A DNA stretch of 64,000 bases from Paraburkholderia dilworthii (GCF_000472525.1 NZ_AWZT01000025.1:1-64000); one strand, 5' to 3'; shown: positions 27,003 to 37,262, counted from the first letter of the stretch. The notes: generated by a model from the sequence alone, not told the origin. Numbers and translations are program-made.

Positions 27003-28569
27003 GATTGCTTCCTCCATAGGACGAACGCTGGTTACCCTTGTACGCAGGCAGCGTTCATGATGAATATTTTTCAGACATCTCCCGGCGGCAAGCTTTCTAC
27101 GCTGCTTGCCGATGATCAGTGGTTCGCGTCCGCAGTACTGCTGGACAGTGGCGCTCCATGTCGCATCCTCCGTGAAGAGTCAGCGTCCTTGTTAAAGCCC
27201 GGGTCGTCGTTGATGCGCAATGCGTATGCCCGCCCTATTCTCAACGCACGACACGAGGTCGTTGCGCCGCCTGGATCGGGTTTTGTAAGAGCAAATGGAT
27301 AAAGCGCCACTCGCCGACGCGCCTGTCTCGCTGTTATTGCTGATGCGTTTGACTCAGTTCGACTCATTGCAGCCGGCCAGCGCCCCCAGACCTTGGCGTC
27401 ATTGACAACGAAGCGACCTGCGTTGACGGCTCGCCGTTTGTCAGGCAGTTCCGCTGACGGTGTAGGCGGAGAAAGTTGGTTTCGAAAGTTGCTTTCGTTG
27501 GACTCCGGGCTTTTGGCGGATCGGCGGCTTCCCACCTGATGCCGCACTCATCCTGTACCGTTCGCAAAGGAAGACATCCGGGCAGCGTTAGGCTCGACCG
27601 GTCGCCATCGTCGACAGTGAAGCCAATATTGAATGCGCCTCCGTCGCGAGACTATGCGCTTCAGTTCAACGAGCCGACTGTCCTTTTCCATGTCGCGCGA
27701 CGGCTGGACATAGCATCTTTTCTGATGTGGCAAGGCTGCGTTCGTACGAACGCGGTGCTTTACGTGACTATGCATAATTGCTGCCTGGGAATTTTGCAAA
27801 TAGCGGTAATGGTTGCCATCGATTTGACATGTAGCTCATCCGCTATATGCGCAGCATTCAGCATTCGAATTGGTGCAACTGTTAAATGTTGCAAAACGCC
27901 GATATGGCCAAGGCTTTCTGTGGACAAATATAAAGGCCTATGAGAAAGTTCCTCGCGGCACTTACTTTCTTTCTCTTACATAGAGGAGATCGAGCGGGCA
28001 TCGGATCCAGTACGAATAGTTGAGGTCTTAATCTCACATAGTGCTCACGATATAAAGAACAAACACGGCCTCCCGCGCGGCATAACGATGCCGCCATGTC
28101 GGGACGTGTAGGACATGGAATGGTTGCAACAGGCGCCGAGGAGAGCCAGTAACTATGCGTATTTCGCGCGGAAAAATGCCGGGCAGCGCTCCGGCGAAAA
28201 ATGAACTTCACTCGTGCGGGCAGTTGCCGTTCAATGGTGCGATTCTCGCTGCCATGCCCTGCCTTTTCGGACCCTCGTAACGCATCGTGCTGCACGGCGT
28301 CGTCTAAACGAACAGGTCGCTGCAAAGCCGATTACCGAGCTTGTCGTCATCAATATTAGTCGCGTGATTTTCTCTCCTCTGGAGGGTGGAATTCGCTCGC
28401 ACTCGTATTAATCAACGGCGAAAGGAAAACGTCAATTCTGGACGCGTTCGAGCGACACGCCTGCAATCGAGTTATTCAGTCACTAATAAATAGTGATCCT
28501 AAAGAACGGGATGAATACACACGCTCGTGGTTTTCAGTTCACATTCTCATTACTTACAGGAAAACAACC
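27003..28569. other. 1.5-kb gap before adhesin, no gene recognised
   Basis: No ORF with a good start, family signature or codon pattern like its neighbours was found on either strand. The stretch includes AT-rich sequence near 27800-28060 and 28340-28520 that may hold the adhesin promoter and regulatory sites. No tRNA, intact insertion sequence or CRISPR repeat was seen. Confidence 0.5.
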
Positions 28570-31500
28570 ATGAACAGGGCATACCGGACGGTCTGGAACA
28601 AGGCGCTAGGGGCTTTTGTGGCCGCCTCCGAACTGGACAAGTCGTGCGGCAAGGGCAAGTCGGGGTCCTCTGCCTCTGTATTTGATGAGCGAAACGGCGA
28701 GTGCGGTACTGCACGGTTGCCTGCTTCGGGCTTGCGTATGCTCCCGGCGCTCGTGTTGGCGGGCCTAGGCGCATGGGGCACGCAGGCGCAGGCGCAGGCA
28801 AGCTGCTCGTCGGCACCCTTCAACTTCTATAGCGGCAGCACCACATGCGTGGGGTTTATGTCCACTGCCTCTGGAGGCGGCGCGACTGCCGTGGGTTATG
28901 GCGCCAGCAGTACGGGACTTAACGCCCTGTCGTTCGGCTTCCAGGCCATTGCGTCTACTACCAACGCGCTTTACCTGGGTGCGCGCACTGCACCGGGTAC
29001 TGGCGCGACCGCGGAGTCGGCGATTGCTATCGGTACGGATGTCACCGCTAGCGGCACGTCGGCCATCGGTATTGGTGTTCAAGCCACCGCGAGTGGCAAC
29101 CTGTCGACAGCCGTCGGCCCTTTGGCGAAAGCGGCGGGAAACAATGGTGTCGCGATGGGAGTAAGCTCCAGCGCTGCCGCGTCGGGCGCGGTGGCGGTGG
29201 GTAGCGGAGCCGTCGGTTCTCAGATCAACGGTGTCGCCGTGGGTTCGGGAGCCAGTGCCGCCGGTGTGAACGCAGTCTATCTCGGCTCACGCACCGGCGT
29301 TGGCACCGGTTCTACCGGACAATCGTCCATTGCGATTGGTACTGATGTCACCTCCACCGGCGACTATGCTGCCGCCTTCGGCTTCGAGGCGGTGAGCAGC
29401 GGATCTGCATCGGTCGCGTTGGGTTATACCGCCAATGGGTCCGGCACGCACGCCGTCGCTGTCGGCTTCCAGTCCATCGCGAGCGGTCTCAACGCCGTGT
29501 ATCTGGGTGCGCGCACTGTCGCAGGCACGGGCGCCACGGCGGACGGCGCCGTTGGCGTGGGCACAGATGTCACTGCTTCAGGTGCCTCGTCCGTTGCCGC
29601 CGGCACGTTGGCCAGAGCCTCGGCACTGGATGCAGTCGCATTGGGAGCTGGAGCGTCCGCCTCGGGACTCAACTCGCTCGGCATGATGAACGGCTCGAAG
29701 GCCACCGGCACCAACGCGATAGCGCTTGGTGCGATGGACACCGTCGCAGAAGGCGGGTCGTCAGCGCCGGCCGCAGTGGCGGGCGCCGCAGCCTCGGGCA
29801 TTCGCGCCGTTGCGATCGGCTCGGGCGCGAGCTCGGCAGGTTCCTCGTCGATTGCAATAGGCGATTCGGCTGCGACGGGTACGAATGCAAATGCCATCGC
29901 GATGGGTACCAATGCAGCAGCGTCAGGAAGCAGCGCAGTCGCGTTGGGCGGCCAGGCGGTTGCGAGCAGTGCGAATGCGACAGCTGTCGGCTTTACGTCG
30001 CAAGCTCTCGCGGCGTCGACCGTGGCCATCGGCGACAGCAACAAGGTGGCGGCGGTGGCCGGCGCCGGTTCGATAGCAGGCGGCCACAATTCTCAGGTGC
30101 TGAGCGGTACGGGCGCAGTGGCGCTCGGTCAGGCGCAGACGGTCAGCGGCAATGGCGCCGTCGCAATCGGCGACCCTAATAGCGCGACGGGCAATGGTGC
30201 AATTGCAGTGGGCGCGGATAACACGGCGACCGGCAACGGAGCGATCGCTCAAGGCAACGGCAACATCGCGAACGGCCAGGGCGCGGTTGCACTGGGCAAC
30301 ACGAGCAACGCGACCGGCGCGAGCGCACTGGCATTTGGCGATACGGCAGTGGCGAACCAGGCCGGGGCGATTGCGCTGGGCGCCGGGGCGTCGGCCAGCA
30401 ACGCGAATGCAGTGGCGCTCGGCTCGGGCTCGCGAACCGGCACTGCGACGCCGACCGCAAGCACGACGATCAACGGTACGGTCTACGGTTTCGCCGGCAC
30501 CAATCCGACCAGCGTGGTCAGTGTGGGCGCGACAGGCACGGAGCGCCAAATCCAGAATGTGGCGGCTGGCCGTCTTGGCGCGACGAGCACGGACGCCGTG
30601 AACGGCTCGCAATTGTACCAGAGCAATCAGGCGATCGATGCGCTGGCGACGACCGTCGCGGCCGACAGAACGCATTACTTCAGCGTCAACGACGGCGGCA
30701 CTCAGGGCGGCAACTATAACAACGACGGTGCGACCGGCGTGAACGCGTTGGCGGCGGGCGTGGGAACCGTCGCGGCGGGCGTGTCGAGCACCGCTCTTGG
30801 CCAAGGCGCGACGGCGAGCAACGCGAACGACGTGGCGCTCGGCAGCGGCTCGACGACCGACGTCGCGGTGGCGACCACGGGCGACACCATCAACGGGACT
30901 GCCTATGCGTATGCCGGGACTTCACCCACGAGCACGGTGAGTGTCGGCAGCCTTAATCACGAGCGCACCGTGACGAACGTAGCCGCGGGCCGTGTCAACG
31001 CGGGCAGTACAGACGCAGTGAACGGTTCGCAGCTGTATGCCACCGATCAGGCAGTCGATAACCTCGCCAGCGTCGTGACGGCCAACGCGAAGCACTACTA
31101 CAGCGTCAACGACGGCGGCACGCAAGGCGGCAATTACAACAACGACGGCGCGACCGGTCTGAATGCGCTGGCAGCGGGCGTGGCCGCGACGGCGACCGGC
31201 GTGAGCAGCTTCGCGGGCGGCAATGGCGCTTCCGCACTCGCGGATAGCGCGATTGCGCTGGGCGCGCTGTCAAGCGCATCGGTAGCGGGCGGGGTTGCCA
31301 TCGGCAGCGGCTCGGTATCCGACCGTGCGGTGCTCTCGGGCATCGGCTCGATCGCCAACGGCTCACACGCGATTCCGTTTGATACGTCCGATCAGACGCT
31401 GCTCGGCGCGGTGTCGTTCGGCAGCGCAAGCGGCAACACCTATCGCCAGTTGACGAACGTCGCCGACGGCACGCAGGGGCACGATGCCGTCACGATCCGG

Positions 31501-32754
31501 CAGTTGGCCGGCGCGCTGTCGTCGTTCGCGGTGACCGGGCAGATGTACTTCCATGCGAACTCGACGGCGGCGGATTCGCTTGCGGTGGGTGCGGAGTCGA
31601 TCGCGGTCGGGCCGACGACGGTGGTCAACGGCGACAACGGTGTGGGCATGGGCAACGGCGCGATCGTCGACGCGACGGCGCCGGGCGGCGTCGCGATCGG
31701 TCAGGCTGCAAGTTCGTCGCAGGCCGATGCGATTGCCGTGGGCAGCGGTTCGATCGCCAGCGGCGCGCAGTCCATTGCCCAGGGCGCGAATGCAAGCGCG
31801 GCCAATGCCGGGTCCATCGCGATCGGCTCGGGTTCGCGCAGCAGCGCGATCGATGCGCTCGCGCTCGGTGCGGGCGCGAGCGCGACCTTCGCGAGCAGCG
31901 TCGCGCTCGGAGCCGGATCGGTGACGACGGTCGGCGCGTTGAGCAATTACATCGCGTACGGGTTGAGCAGCCCGCAATCGTCCGCGGGTGAAGTCAATGT
32001 CGGCAACCGGCAGATCACCGGCCTCGCCGCCGGCAAGGCCGGCACTGACGCCGTGAACGTATCGCAACTCGATGCGGTCGCGAGCCGCTTGACGACGCTG
32101 ATCAGCCAGCAGACCACGAACAACGGCGGCAGCTTCTCGTCCTCGCCCGGCACGCCGACGCCGCCGACACCCTCCGGGACGAACTCGTCGGCAGGCGGGC
32201 AAGGAGCCGTGGCTTCGGGCAACAACAGTTCGGCGGTCGGCAATGGCTCGACGGCGTCGGGCAGCAGTTCGACTGCCGTGGGAGCCGGGGCAACCTCCAC
32301 AGGCAGCGGCTCCACGGCGCTCGGCGCGGACAGCAACGACGGTGGCCGCGCGAATGTGGTGGCAGTCGGGTCTGCCGCGTCGACCCGGCAAGTCATCAAT
32401 GTGGCCGCCGGCACCGCGCCTACCGACGCGGTCAACGTCTCGCAGTTGAACGCCGCGCTTTCTCAGGCGAACGCATACACCGATACCCGGATGAATGAAC
32501 TGCAGAACGGCATCAATTCGACTGCACGGAACGCGTATTCGGGTATTGCCGCGGCGACCGCATTGACGATGATCCCGGAAGTGGACAAGGACAAGACGCT
32601 GTCGCTCGGTATCGGCACGGCCGGCTTCCGGGGCTATCAGGCAGTGGCAATCGGCGGTACGGCGCGCCTCGCGGAGAACCTGAAGATGAAAGCAGGCGTG
32701 GGCATGAGCCCAGGGGGCACGACGGTCGGCGTCGGCGCGGCAATGCAATGGTAA
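28570..32754 (+). CDS. trimeric autotransporter adhesin (YadA-like)
   Basis: 1394 residues. It starts with an extended signal peptide region ('MNRAYRTVWNKALGAFVAAS') and a hydrophobic signal ending 'AQAQA' near 76. A long head of YadA/Hia 14-residue repeats of the 'GAxAxGxxAxAxG' kind runs to about 640. Neck motifs recur near 662, 801, 959, 1149 and 1276 ('NVAAGRLGATSTDAVNGSQL' and variants). The last 85 residues form a coiled coil and the four-strand YadA anchor, ending 'GVGAAMQW'. A 'TGxGxTxxSxIAIGTDVT' block occurs three times early on, and a 140-residue block around 'HYYSVNDGGTQGGNYNNDGA' twice. AGGAAAACAACC precedes the ATG. It is expected to be a surface-exposed trimer for attachment. 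Confidence 0.93.
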   Translation: MNRAYRTVWNKALGAFVAASELDKSCGKGKSGSSASVFDERNGECGTARLPASGLRMLPALVLAGLGAWGTQAQAQASCSSAPFNFYSGSTTCVGFMSTASGGGATAVGYGASSTGLNALSFGFQAIASTTNALYLGARTAPGTGATAESAIAIGTDVTASGTSAIGIGVQATASGNLSTAVGPLAKAAGNNGVAMGVSSSAAASGAVAVGSGAVGSQINGVAVGSGASAAGVNAVYLGSRTGVGTGSTGQSSIAIGTDVTSTGDYAAAFGFEAVSSGSASVALGYTANGSGTHAVAVGFQSIASGLNAVYLGARTVAGTGATADGAVGVGTDVTASGASSVAAGTLARASALDAVALGAGASASGLNSLGMMNGSKATGTNAIALGAMDTVAEGGSSAPAAVAGAAASGIRAVAIGSGASSAGSSSIAIGDSAATGTNANAIAMGTNAAASGSSAVALGGQAVASSANATAVGFTSQALAASTVAIGDSNKVAAVAGAGSIAGGHNSQVLSGTGAVALGQAQTVSGNGAVAIGDPNSATGNGAIAVGADNTATGNGAIAQGNGNIANGQGAVALGNTSNATGASALAFGDTAVANQAGAIALGAGASASNANAVALGSGSRTGTATPTASTTINGTVYGFAGTNPTSVVSVGATGTERQIQNVAAGRLGATSTDAVNGSQLYQSNQAIDALATTVAADRTHYFSVNDGGTQGGNYNNDGATGVNALAAGVGTVAAGVSSTALGQGATASNANDVALGSGSTTDVAVATTGDTINGTAYAYAGTSPTSTVSVGSLNHERTVTNVAAGRVNAGSTDAVNGSQLYATDQAVDNLASVVTANAKHYYSVNDGGTQGGNYNNDGATGLNALAAGVAATATGVSSFAGGNGASALADSAIALGALSSASVAGGVAIGSGSVSDRAVLSGIGSIANGSHAIPFDTSDQTLLGAVSFGSASGNTYRQLTNVADGTQGHDAVTIRQLAGALSSFAVTGQMYFHANSTAADSLAVGAESIAVGPTTVVNGDNGVGMGNGAIVDATAPGGVAIGQAASSSQADAIAVGSGSIASGAQSIAQGANASAANAGSIAIGSGSRSSAIDALALGAGASATFASSVALGAGSVTTVGALSNYIAYGLSSPQSSAGEVNVGNRQITGLAAGKAGTDAVNVSQLDAVASRLTTLISQQTTNNGGSFSSSPGTPTPPTPSGTNSSAGGQGAVASGNNSSAVGNGSTASGSSSTAVGAGATSTGSGSTALGADSNDGGRANVVAVGSAASTRQVINVAAGTAPTDAVNVSQLNAALSQANAYTDTRMNELQNGINSTARNAYSGIAAATALTMIPEVDKDKTLSLGIGTAGFRGYQAVAIGGTARLAENLKMKAGVGMSPGGTTVGVGAAMQW
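30660..31190 (+). repeat. internal ~420-bp tandem duplication in adhesin
   Basis: The segments around 30679-30745 and 31099-31165 are nearly identical in DNA and protein ('SVNDGGTQGGNYNNDGATG' in both). The offset of 420 bases keeps the frame. Each unit contains a head segment plus a neck motif, so a change in copy number would alter stalk length without breaking the protein. Confidence 0.7.
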
Positions 32755-32822
32755 GTCGTGAGGGCGGCGCCGCAGCCGCGTGCCCCGCATTCTCCGCCAC
32801 ATACAAGTCTATGGAGTACCTG

Positions 32823-33548
32823 ATGAACCGACTCTTCTTTTCAAGTCTTTTGTGTACCGCTGCACTTACCGTGACCGGATGTACTGCGGGAAGCGGTCCG
32901 ACTTTCAATGCCTATTCCGTCGACGCAAGCAACGGCGTGAGGACATACCGGGCCGAGTGCCACGGACTCCTCGAAAGCGCGGCGACGTGCATGGAAGTGG
33001 CGCAACGCATCTGCGGTGAGACGGCGGTGCAGCCGATCGACCGGATCGACCGCGTTCGTGCCGCGGATGTCAACCGCCATGACCCCCGTGTTCTGCTTTT
33101 CAGTTGCGGCGAGGCGACCAGTAAGACGTCGGCGCAACCGGTCCTGGCGGTAGCGGAAGCTGCCACGATCGAGGACTTCACGTTGCAAAGCGATGCGCTG
33201 TTCCCGTTCGGCAAATCGGCACCTGAGTCGATGTTGCCTGCCGCGAAAGTCGAACTCGCCAGGATCGCCGAACGGATTCGCGCACACGACCAGGTGAGCG
33301 CAATCACGGTCGTCGGTCATACCGACAGGCTCGGTCGCGAATCCGTCAACGGACCGTTGTCGCTTGCGCGGGCTGAGACCGTGCGTGACTATCTTGTTGC
33401 TCACGGACTGGACGGCCGCGTCATCCGTGTAGAAGGCGTCGGCTCGAGTCAGCCGAGAACGCATTGTGCGGATGGCGATGCTCGGGCACTGATCGCGTGC
33501 CTGCAACCGGACAGGTATGTGTCGATCACCGTTCAGGGAAGCAGATGA
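32823..33548 (+). CDS. OmpA-family lipoprotein
   Basis: 241 residues. The signal peptide ends in a lipobox 'LTVTGC' (Cys20), so the protein should be lipid-anchored. The C-terminal half is an OmpA/Pal peptidoglycan-binding domain: 'VVGHTDRLGRESVNGPLSLA' near 165 and 'RVEGVGSSQPRTHC' near 205. The middle region has cysteine-rich turns. Start chosen at the third candidate ATG, with GGAG ten bases upstream. It lies 68 bases after the adhesin stop on the same strand and probably shares its transcript. It may tether the envelope or help adhesin assembly. Confidence 0.85.
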   Translation: MNRLFFSSLLCTAALTVTGCTAGSGPTFNAYSVDASNGVRTYRAECHGLLESAATCMEVAQRICGETAVQPIDRIDRVRAADVNRHDPRVLLFSCGEATSKTSAQPVLAVAEAATIEDFTLQSDALFPFGKSAPESMLPAAKVELARIAERIRAHDQVSAITVVGHTDRLGRESVNGPLSLARAETVRDYLVAHGLDGRVIRVEGVGSSQPRTHCADGDARALIACLQPDRYVSITVQGSR

Positions 33549-33592
33549 ACTGAACTGTAGAGCCAGCGCCGGACGGCCCGCGCTAAGCGGGT

Positions 33593-33622
33593 GCGACCGG
33601 CGCCGACCGGCGTCGACCGGCA
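33593..33622. repeat. three tandem 10-bp units
   Basis: Three consecutive copies of a GCGACCGGCG-like decamer between the convergent OmpA-like and transglutaminase genes. No function is evident. Confidence 0.5.
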
Positions 33623-33650
33623 GCGACAACCTGCTGCAACTGCCCGAGCA

Positions 33651-34451
33651 CTACTGCGCAGTCTGCGCGCTGACCGTGACCGACACGTCCAACTGTTCTT
33701 CCCTGCCGCCGATCCGCCGGCCGCGCACCGGCGCCGCCGCCTCGTAATCGCGTGCGACCGCCAGCCGGCAATAGATTTCGCTGGCAAAGGCCGCGTGCGT
33801 GACGTCAATGGATACCCAGCCCGTGCCGTCGAGCCACACGTCCACCCACGCATGGCTCGCCGCATGCGGGACGTCGCCCGGTTCGATATAGCCGCTCACG
33901 TAGCGCGCCGGAACGCCGCGCGCGCGGCAGCACGCGAGCATCAGATGCGCATGGTCCTGACAAACGCCGTTGCCGAGCGCGAGCGCCTGCGCGGCCGTGC
34001 TGGTGACTTCAGTGATACCGGGGTGGTACCCGACGCGCTCCACGATCCTTTCGGACAGCGCGATCAGGCTCGCCGAACTCGCGAGGCTCGGGACCGCCCC
34101 CGCCAGTTCGCGGATTGCCGCATCGGCTTCGGTCAGACGCGTCGCGCAGGTGAAATGCTCGAGCGGAATCGGGCCGACGTCGTCGGGAAGGCGGCCGTCG
34201 ATCAGTGCAATCGTGTCGACCTCGCCCGACACCTGCAAGCGGATTTCGCTATGCGGCTTGTTGATGACGAGCGTATGCAGCGCGTTGCCATAGGCGTCGA
34301 AGGCCGCGTCGAGCTTGCCGGGCGCGTCGATGCTCCAGCGCCGCACCATCTGCGCAGCGCCGTTGGCGGGCGTCAGGCGCAATTGCTGGATCGAATAATG
34401 GACAGTCGCTTCGTAACGATAGGACGTGTCGTGGCGGATCGTCAGGTACAT
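33651..34451 (-). CDS. transglutaminase-like cysteine protease-fold protein
   Basis: 266 residues. An N-terminal 'bacterial transglutaminase-like' domain ('LTIRHDTSYRYEATVHYSIQ') precedes the catalytic core. Cys in 'GNGVCQDHAHLMLACCRA' near 165, His in 'ASHAWVDVWL' near 205 and Asp in 'WVSIDVTH' near 220 form the triad. Family members are peptidases or amide-forming enzymes of unknown substrate. It is the third gene of an operon with an alpha-E protein and a circularly permuted ATP-grasp protein. That set is widely conserved in proteobacteria and suspected to build and cleave a peptide tag or small peptide. Confidence 0.9.
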   Translation of the reverse strand: MYLTIRHDTSYRYEATVHYSIQQLRLTPANGAAQMVRRWSIDAPGKLDAAFDAYGNALHTLVINKPHSEIRLQVSGEVDTIALIDGRLPDDVGPIPLEHFTCATRLTEADAAIRELAGAVPSLASSASLIALSERIVERVGYHPGITEVTSTAAQALALGNGVCQDHAHLMLACCRARGVPARYVSGYIEPGDVPHAASHAWVDVWLDGTGWVSIDVTHAAFASEIYCRLAVARDYEAAAPVRGRRIGGREEQLDVSVTVSAQTAQ

Positions 34452-34463
34452 ATATGCACTCCG

Positions 34464-35414
34464 TCAGGCGACTGGCAGCATGAGATAGGTACGCGCGACG
34501 AGGTTGCCCAGCTCGAACACGCGAGCGAGGAACTGCGTCAGGTAGGCGTGCAGGCCGGCTTCGAAAATTTGCCGGATGTCGGAGTACAGAAGTTCGGCGC
34601 GGAGCTTGCCCGCAAAACGCTCGCATTGGTTCGAACCCGACGTGCGCAGCATCGCCAGATTCGCGCAGACACCTTCGAGCGAAGCCAGCAGCGAACGTGG
34701 CATCTGCTGGTTCAGAATCATCAGTTCAACCACGCGCGCCGGCGTGACGACATCGCGATAAACCTTGCGGTAAATTTCCAGCGCCGACACCGAACTCAGT
34801 ATCGAAGTCCAGTAATAGAAGTCTTCCAGCTGACGCGCGGCATCGCGCGAGTTCGGTTCGACGTCGGCGAAGCGCACGTCGAGAATCCGCGCGGTGTTGT
34901 CGGCGCGTTCGAGAAAAGTGCCGAGTTGCGTGAAGAAAAACGCGTCGTCCTGCAACGCGGTACCGATCGTCACGCCGCGCGAGAGGTGCGAGCGAAACTT
35001 CACCCATTCGAACAACGCGCCCGGATTAGCCGCGGCCTGGCCAGACGAAATGCGCTCGTTGAATTCGAGCCACGTATCGTTGATGGTCTCCCACCACTCT
35101 GTCGTCAACGTGCCGCGCACGGCACGCGCGTTCTCGCGCGCCGCCTGCAAACAGGAATGGATGCTCGACGGGTTGTTCGCGTCAGCCACCATGAAGTCGA
35201 GCACGTGCTCGCGCGTCGGCTCGTCGTAGCGTTGCGCGAACGCCGTTTCGAGTTCGGAGATGCGCAGCACCGAACGTTGCGCGCGCGCCTCCTGCTCGGG
35301 CGTCTGCGGCAACAAAAGCGCCTTCAGGTTGATATCGAGCATGCGGGCGGTGTTCTCCGCGCGCTCCATGTAGCGGGCCATCCAGAAAAGGTGATCGGCG
35401 GTGCGGCTTAACAT
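34464..35414 (-). CDS. alpha-E domain protein
   Basis: 316 residues, nearly all helical. The ATG at 35414 gives the usual family start 'MLSRTADHLFWMARYMERAE'; an upstream frame adds nine residues without better signals. The alpha-E family has no known biochemical function but is almost always found beside circularly permuted ATP-grasp and transglutaminase genes, as here. The stop lies 12 bases before the transglutaminase start. Confidence 0.9.
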   Translation of the reverse strand: MLSRTADHLFWMARYMERAENTARMLDINLKALLLPQTPEQEARAQRSVLRISELETAFAQRYDEPTREHVLDFMVADANNPSSIHSCLQAARENARAVRGTLTTEWWETINDTWLEFNERISSGQAAANPGALFEWVKFRSHLSRGVTIGTALQDDAFFFTQLGTFLERADNTARILDVRFADVEPNSRDAARQLEDFYYWTSILSSVSALEIYRKVYRDVVTPARVVELMILNQQMPRSLLASLEGVCANLAMLRTSGSNQCERFAGKLRAELLYSDIRQIFEAGLHAYLTQFLARVFELGNLVARTYLMLPVA

Positions 35415-35555
35415 GACGGCGTTCCGTATCTGATGACGCAAAGCTCTTGAGGTAAAAGCTCGCGCTGTTTATCCGTGTGCGCCGGCGGCTTCCTGATGAA
35501 TGCCCCGGCGCGCTGGGTTGCGGGCGCGGTGGTTGGCAGCCGCGCGGCAACCGCG

Positions 35556-36965
35556 TCAGTCGACCATCCACGTATCCTTGGTCCCGCCTCCCTGCGACGA
35601 ATTGACGACGAGTGAACCTTCCTGCAACGCGACACGAGTAAGCCCGCCCGCAACCATCGTGACATTCTTGCCCGACAGCACGAAGGGACGCAGATCGATG
35701 TGACGCGGCGCGATGCCGGCCTGGACGAACGTGGGACAAGCGGAAAGCGCCAACGTCGGTTGAGCGATATAGCCCGCTGGCCGCGCGATCAGACGTTCGC
35801 GGAACGCTTCGATTTCGGCCTTCGTCGAAGCCGGTCCGACGAGCATGCCGTAGCCGCCCGCGCCATGCACTTCCTTCACGACCAGTTCCGGCAGATGCGC
35901 GAGCGTGTACGCGAGATCATCGGGCTTGCGGCACTGGAACGTGGGTACATTGTTGAGAATCGGCTTCTCGCCCAGATAGAACTCGATCATCTCGGGCACG
36001 TATGGGTAGATCGATTTGTCGTCGGCGATACCGGTGCCCATCGCGTTCGCGAGCGCGACGCGTCCGGCGCGATACGCGGTCAAGAGCCCTGGCACGCCCA
36101 GCGCCGAATCGTTACGGAATGCGAGCGGATCGAGAAAATCGTCGTCGACGCGGCGATAGATTACGTCGACACGTTTCGGCCCCTGCGTGGTGCGCATGAA
36201 CACATAGTTGTCGTCGACGAAGAGGTCTTTGCCTTCCACCAGTTCCACGCCCATTTGCTGCGCGAGGAACGTGTGCTCGAAATACGCGGAGTTGTACATG
36301 CCCGGGGTGAGCACGACGACGACCGGATCGTCGACGCCTTCGGGCGCCACCGAGCGCAACGTGTCGAGCAACAGATCGGGATAATGGGCGACCGGCGCTA
36401 TGCGGTTCTGCACGAAAAGCTCGGGGAAAAGCCGCATCATCATCTTGCGGTTTTCGAGCATGTACGACACGCCCGACGGCACCCGCAGATTGTCTTCGAG
36501 CACGTAGAACTCGCCCTCGTCGCCCGCGCGCACCACGTCGACGCCGGCAATGTGCGCGTAAACACCGAGCGGCACATTCACGCCCTGCATTTCCGGCCGA
36601 TATTGCGCGTTGGTATAAACCTGCTCAGCCGGCACGATGCCGGCGCGCACGATCTTGCGATCGTGGTAGACGTCATGGATAAACAGATTGAGCGCCTGGA
36701 CCCGCTGACGCAGACCGGCTTCGAGCGTCGTCCATTCGCTGCGCGGAATGATGCGTGGAATCAGATCGAAGGGAATCAGCCGCTCGGTGCCCGACAGGTC
36801 GCCGTTCACCGCAAACGTAATACCGACCCGGCGAAACAGCAGGTCCGCTTCCGCGCGCTTACGTGCGATCGCTTCGTTTCCCTGCTTCGAGAGCCACCGT
36901 TCGAAGCGTGCGTAGTGTGGCCGCACGGCATCGTCATGATGACGCATCTCGTCATAGCATCGCAT
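35556..36965 (-). CDS. circularly permuted type-2 ATP-grasp protein
   Basis: 469 residues starting at the ATG giving 'MRCYDEMRHHDD'; 16 further codons upstream are open but unneeded. Family features are 'GITFAVNGDLSGTERLIPFD' near 55-75, 'GVYAHIAGVDVVRAGDEGEFYVLEDNLR' (start near 150), 'LTPGMYNSAYFEHTFLAQ' near 220 and 'VVKEVHGAGGYGMLVGP' near 365. The ATP-grasp ligase fold suggests ATP-driven amide formation. It is the first gene of the three-gene operon, 141 bases from the alpha-E gene. The partner transglutaminase could reverse or edit the bond formed. Confidence 0.9.
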   Translation of the reverse strand: MRCYDEMRHHDDAVRPHYARFERWLSKQGNEAIARKRAEADLLFRRVGITFAVNGDLSGTERLIPFDLIPRIIPRSEWTTLEAGLRQRVQALNLFIHDVYHDRKIVRAGIVPAEQVYTNAQYRPEMQGVNVPLGVYAHIAGVDVVRAGDEGEFYVLEDNLRVPSGVSYMLENRKMMMRLFPELFVQNRIAPVAHYPDLLLDTLRSVAPEGVDDPVVVVLTPGMYNSAYFEHTFLAQQMGVELVEGKDLFVDDNYVFMRTTQGPKRVDVIYRRVDDDFLDPLAFRNDSALGVPGLLTAYRAGRVALANAMGTGIADDKSIYPYVPEMIEFYLGEKPILNNVPTFQCRKPDDLAYTLAHLPELVVKEVHGAGGYGMLVGPASTKAEIEAFRERLIARPAGYIAQPTLALSACPTFVQAGIAPRHIDLRPFVLSGKNVTMVAGGLTRVALQEGSLVVNSSQGGGTKDTWMVD

Positions 36966-37225
36966 GTCACGCCCCGCTCTTGTTGTCGGATAGAAGGCGA
37001 ATGCGCTGCGCATTCGGTGTTCGGTATTCGTTCAAGCAAGCGCTATGCCATTGAGCTTTTAGCGTGCGAAACGCGGCAACGTGCACACGAAGAGCGCATC
37101 CTGACGGGCAGCGCTTCGCCGCCATCGTACTGCGGCGGCCCATGATGCGCTAGTACAGTGCATGCCAGGCAGCGCCGATGCACCAGCCGCGTTTTGCCCG
37201 CTCACGGCGTGTTTGACGAACGCAT

Positions 37226-37262
37226 AAAAAATCCCCGTGGATTTTCATCCACGGGGATTCAT
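37226..37262 (-). terminator. strong rho-independent terminator of HU gene
   Basis: ATCCCCGTGGAT and ATCCACGGGGAT form a 12-base stem with a short loop, followed on the minus strand by TTTTTTA. It lies about 70 bases past the HU stop. Confidence 0.9.

Noticed and set aside
27059..27302. ORF divergent from the glycine-rich gene
   Set aside because: No ribosome binding site, no domain and codon use unlike the neighbours.
29424..30804. Long open frames antisense to the adhesin gene
   Set aside because: They arise from the GC-rich alanine/glycine repeats of the adhesin and have no ribosome binding sites or domains.
28900..32400. Repeats in the adhesin as a CRISPR-like array
   Set aside because: Repeats are degenerate, in-frame and protein-coding, with no conserved direct repeat and spacers and no cas genes.
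34000..37145. Long plus-strand open frames opposite the transglutaminase/alpha-E/ATP-grasp genes
   Set aside because: Low-complexity arginine-rich translations without domains; the minus-strand genes show clear family motifs.
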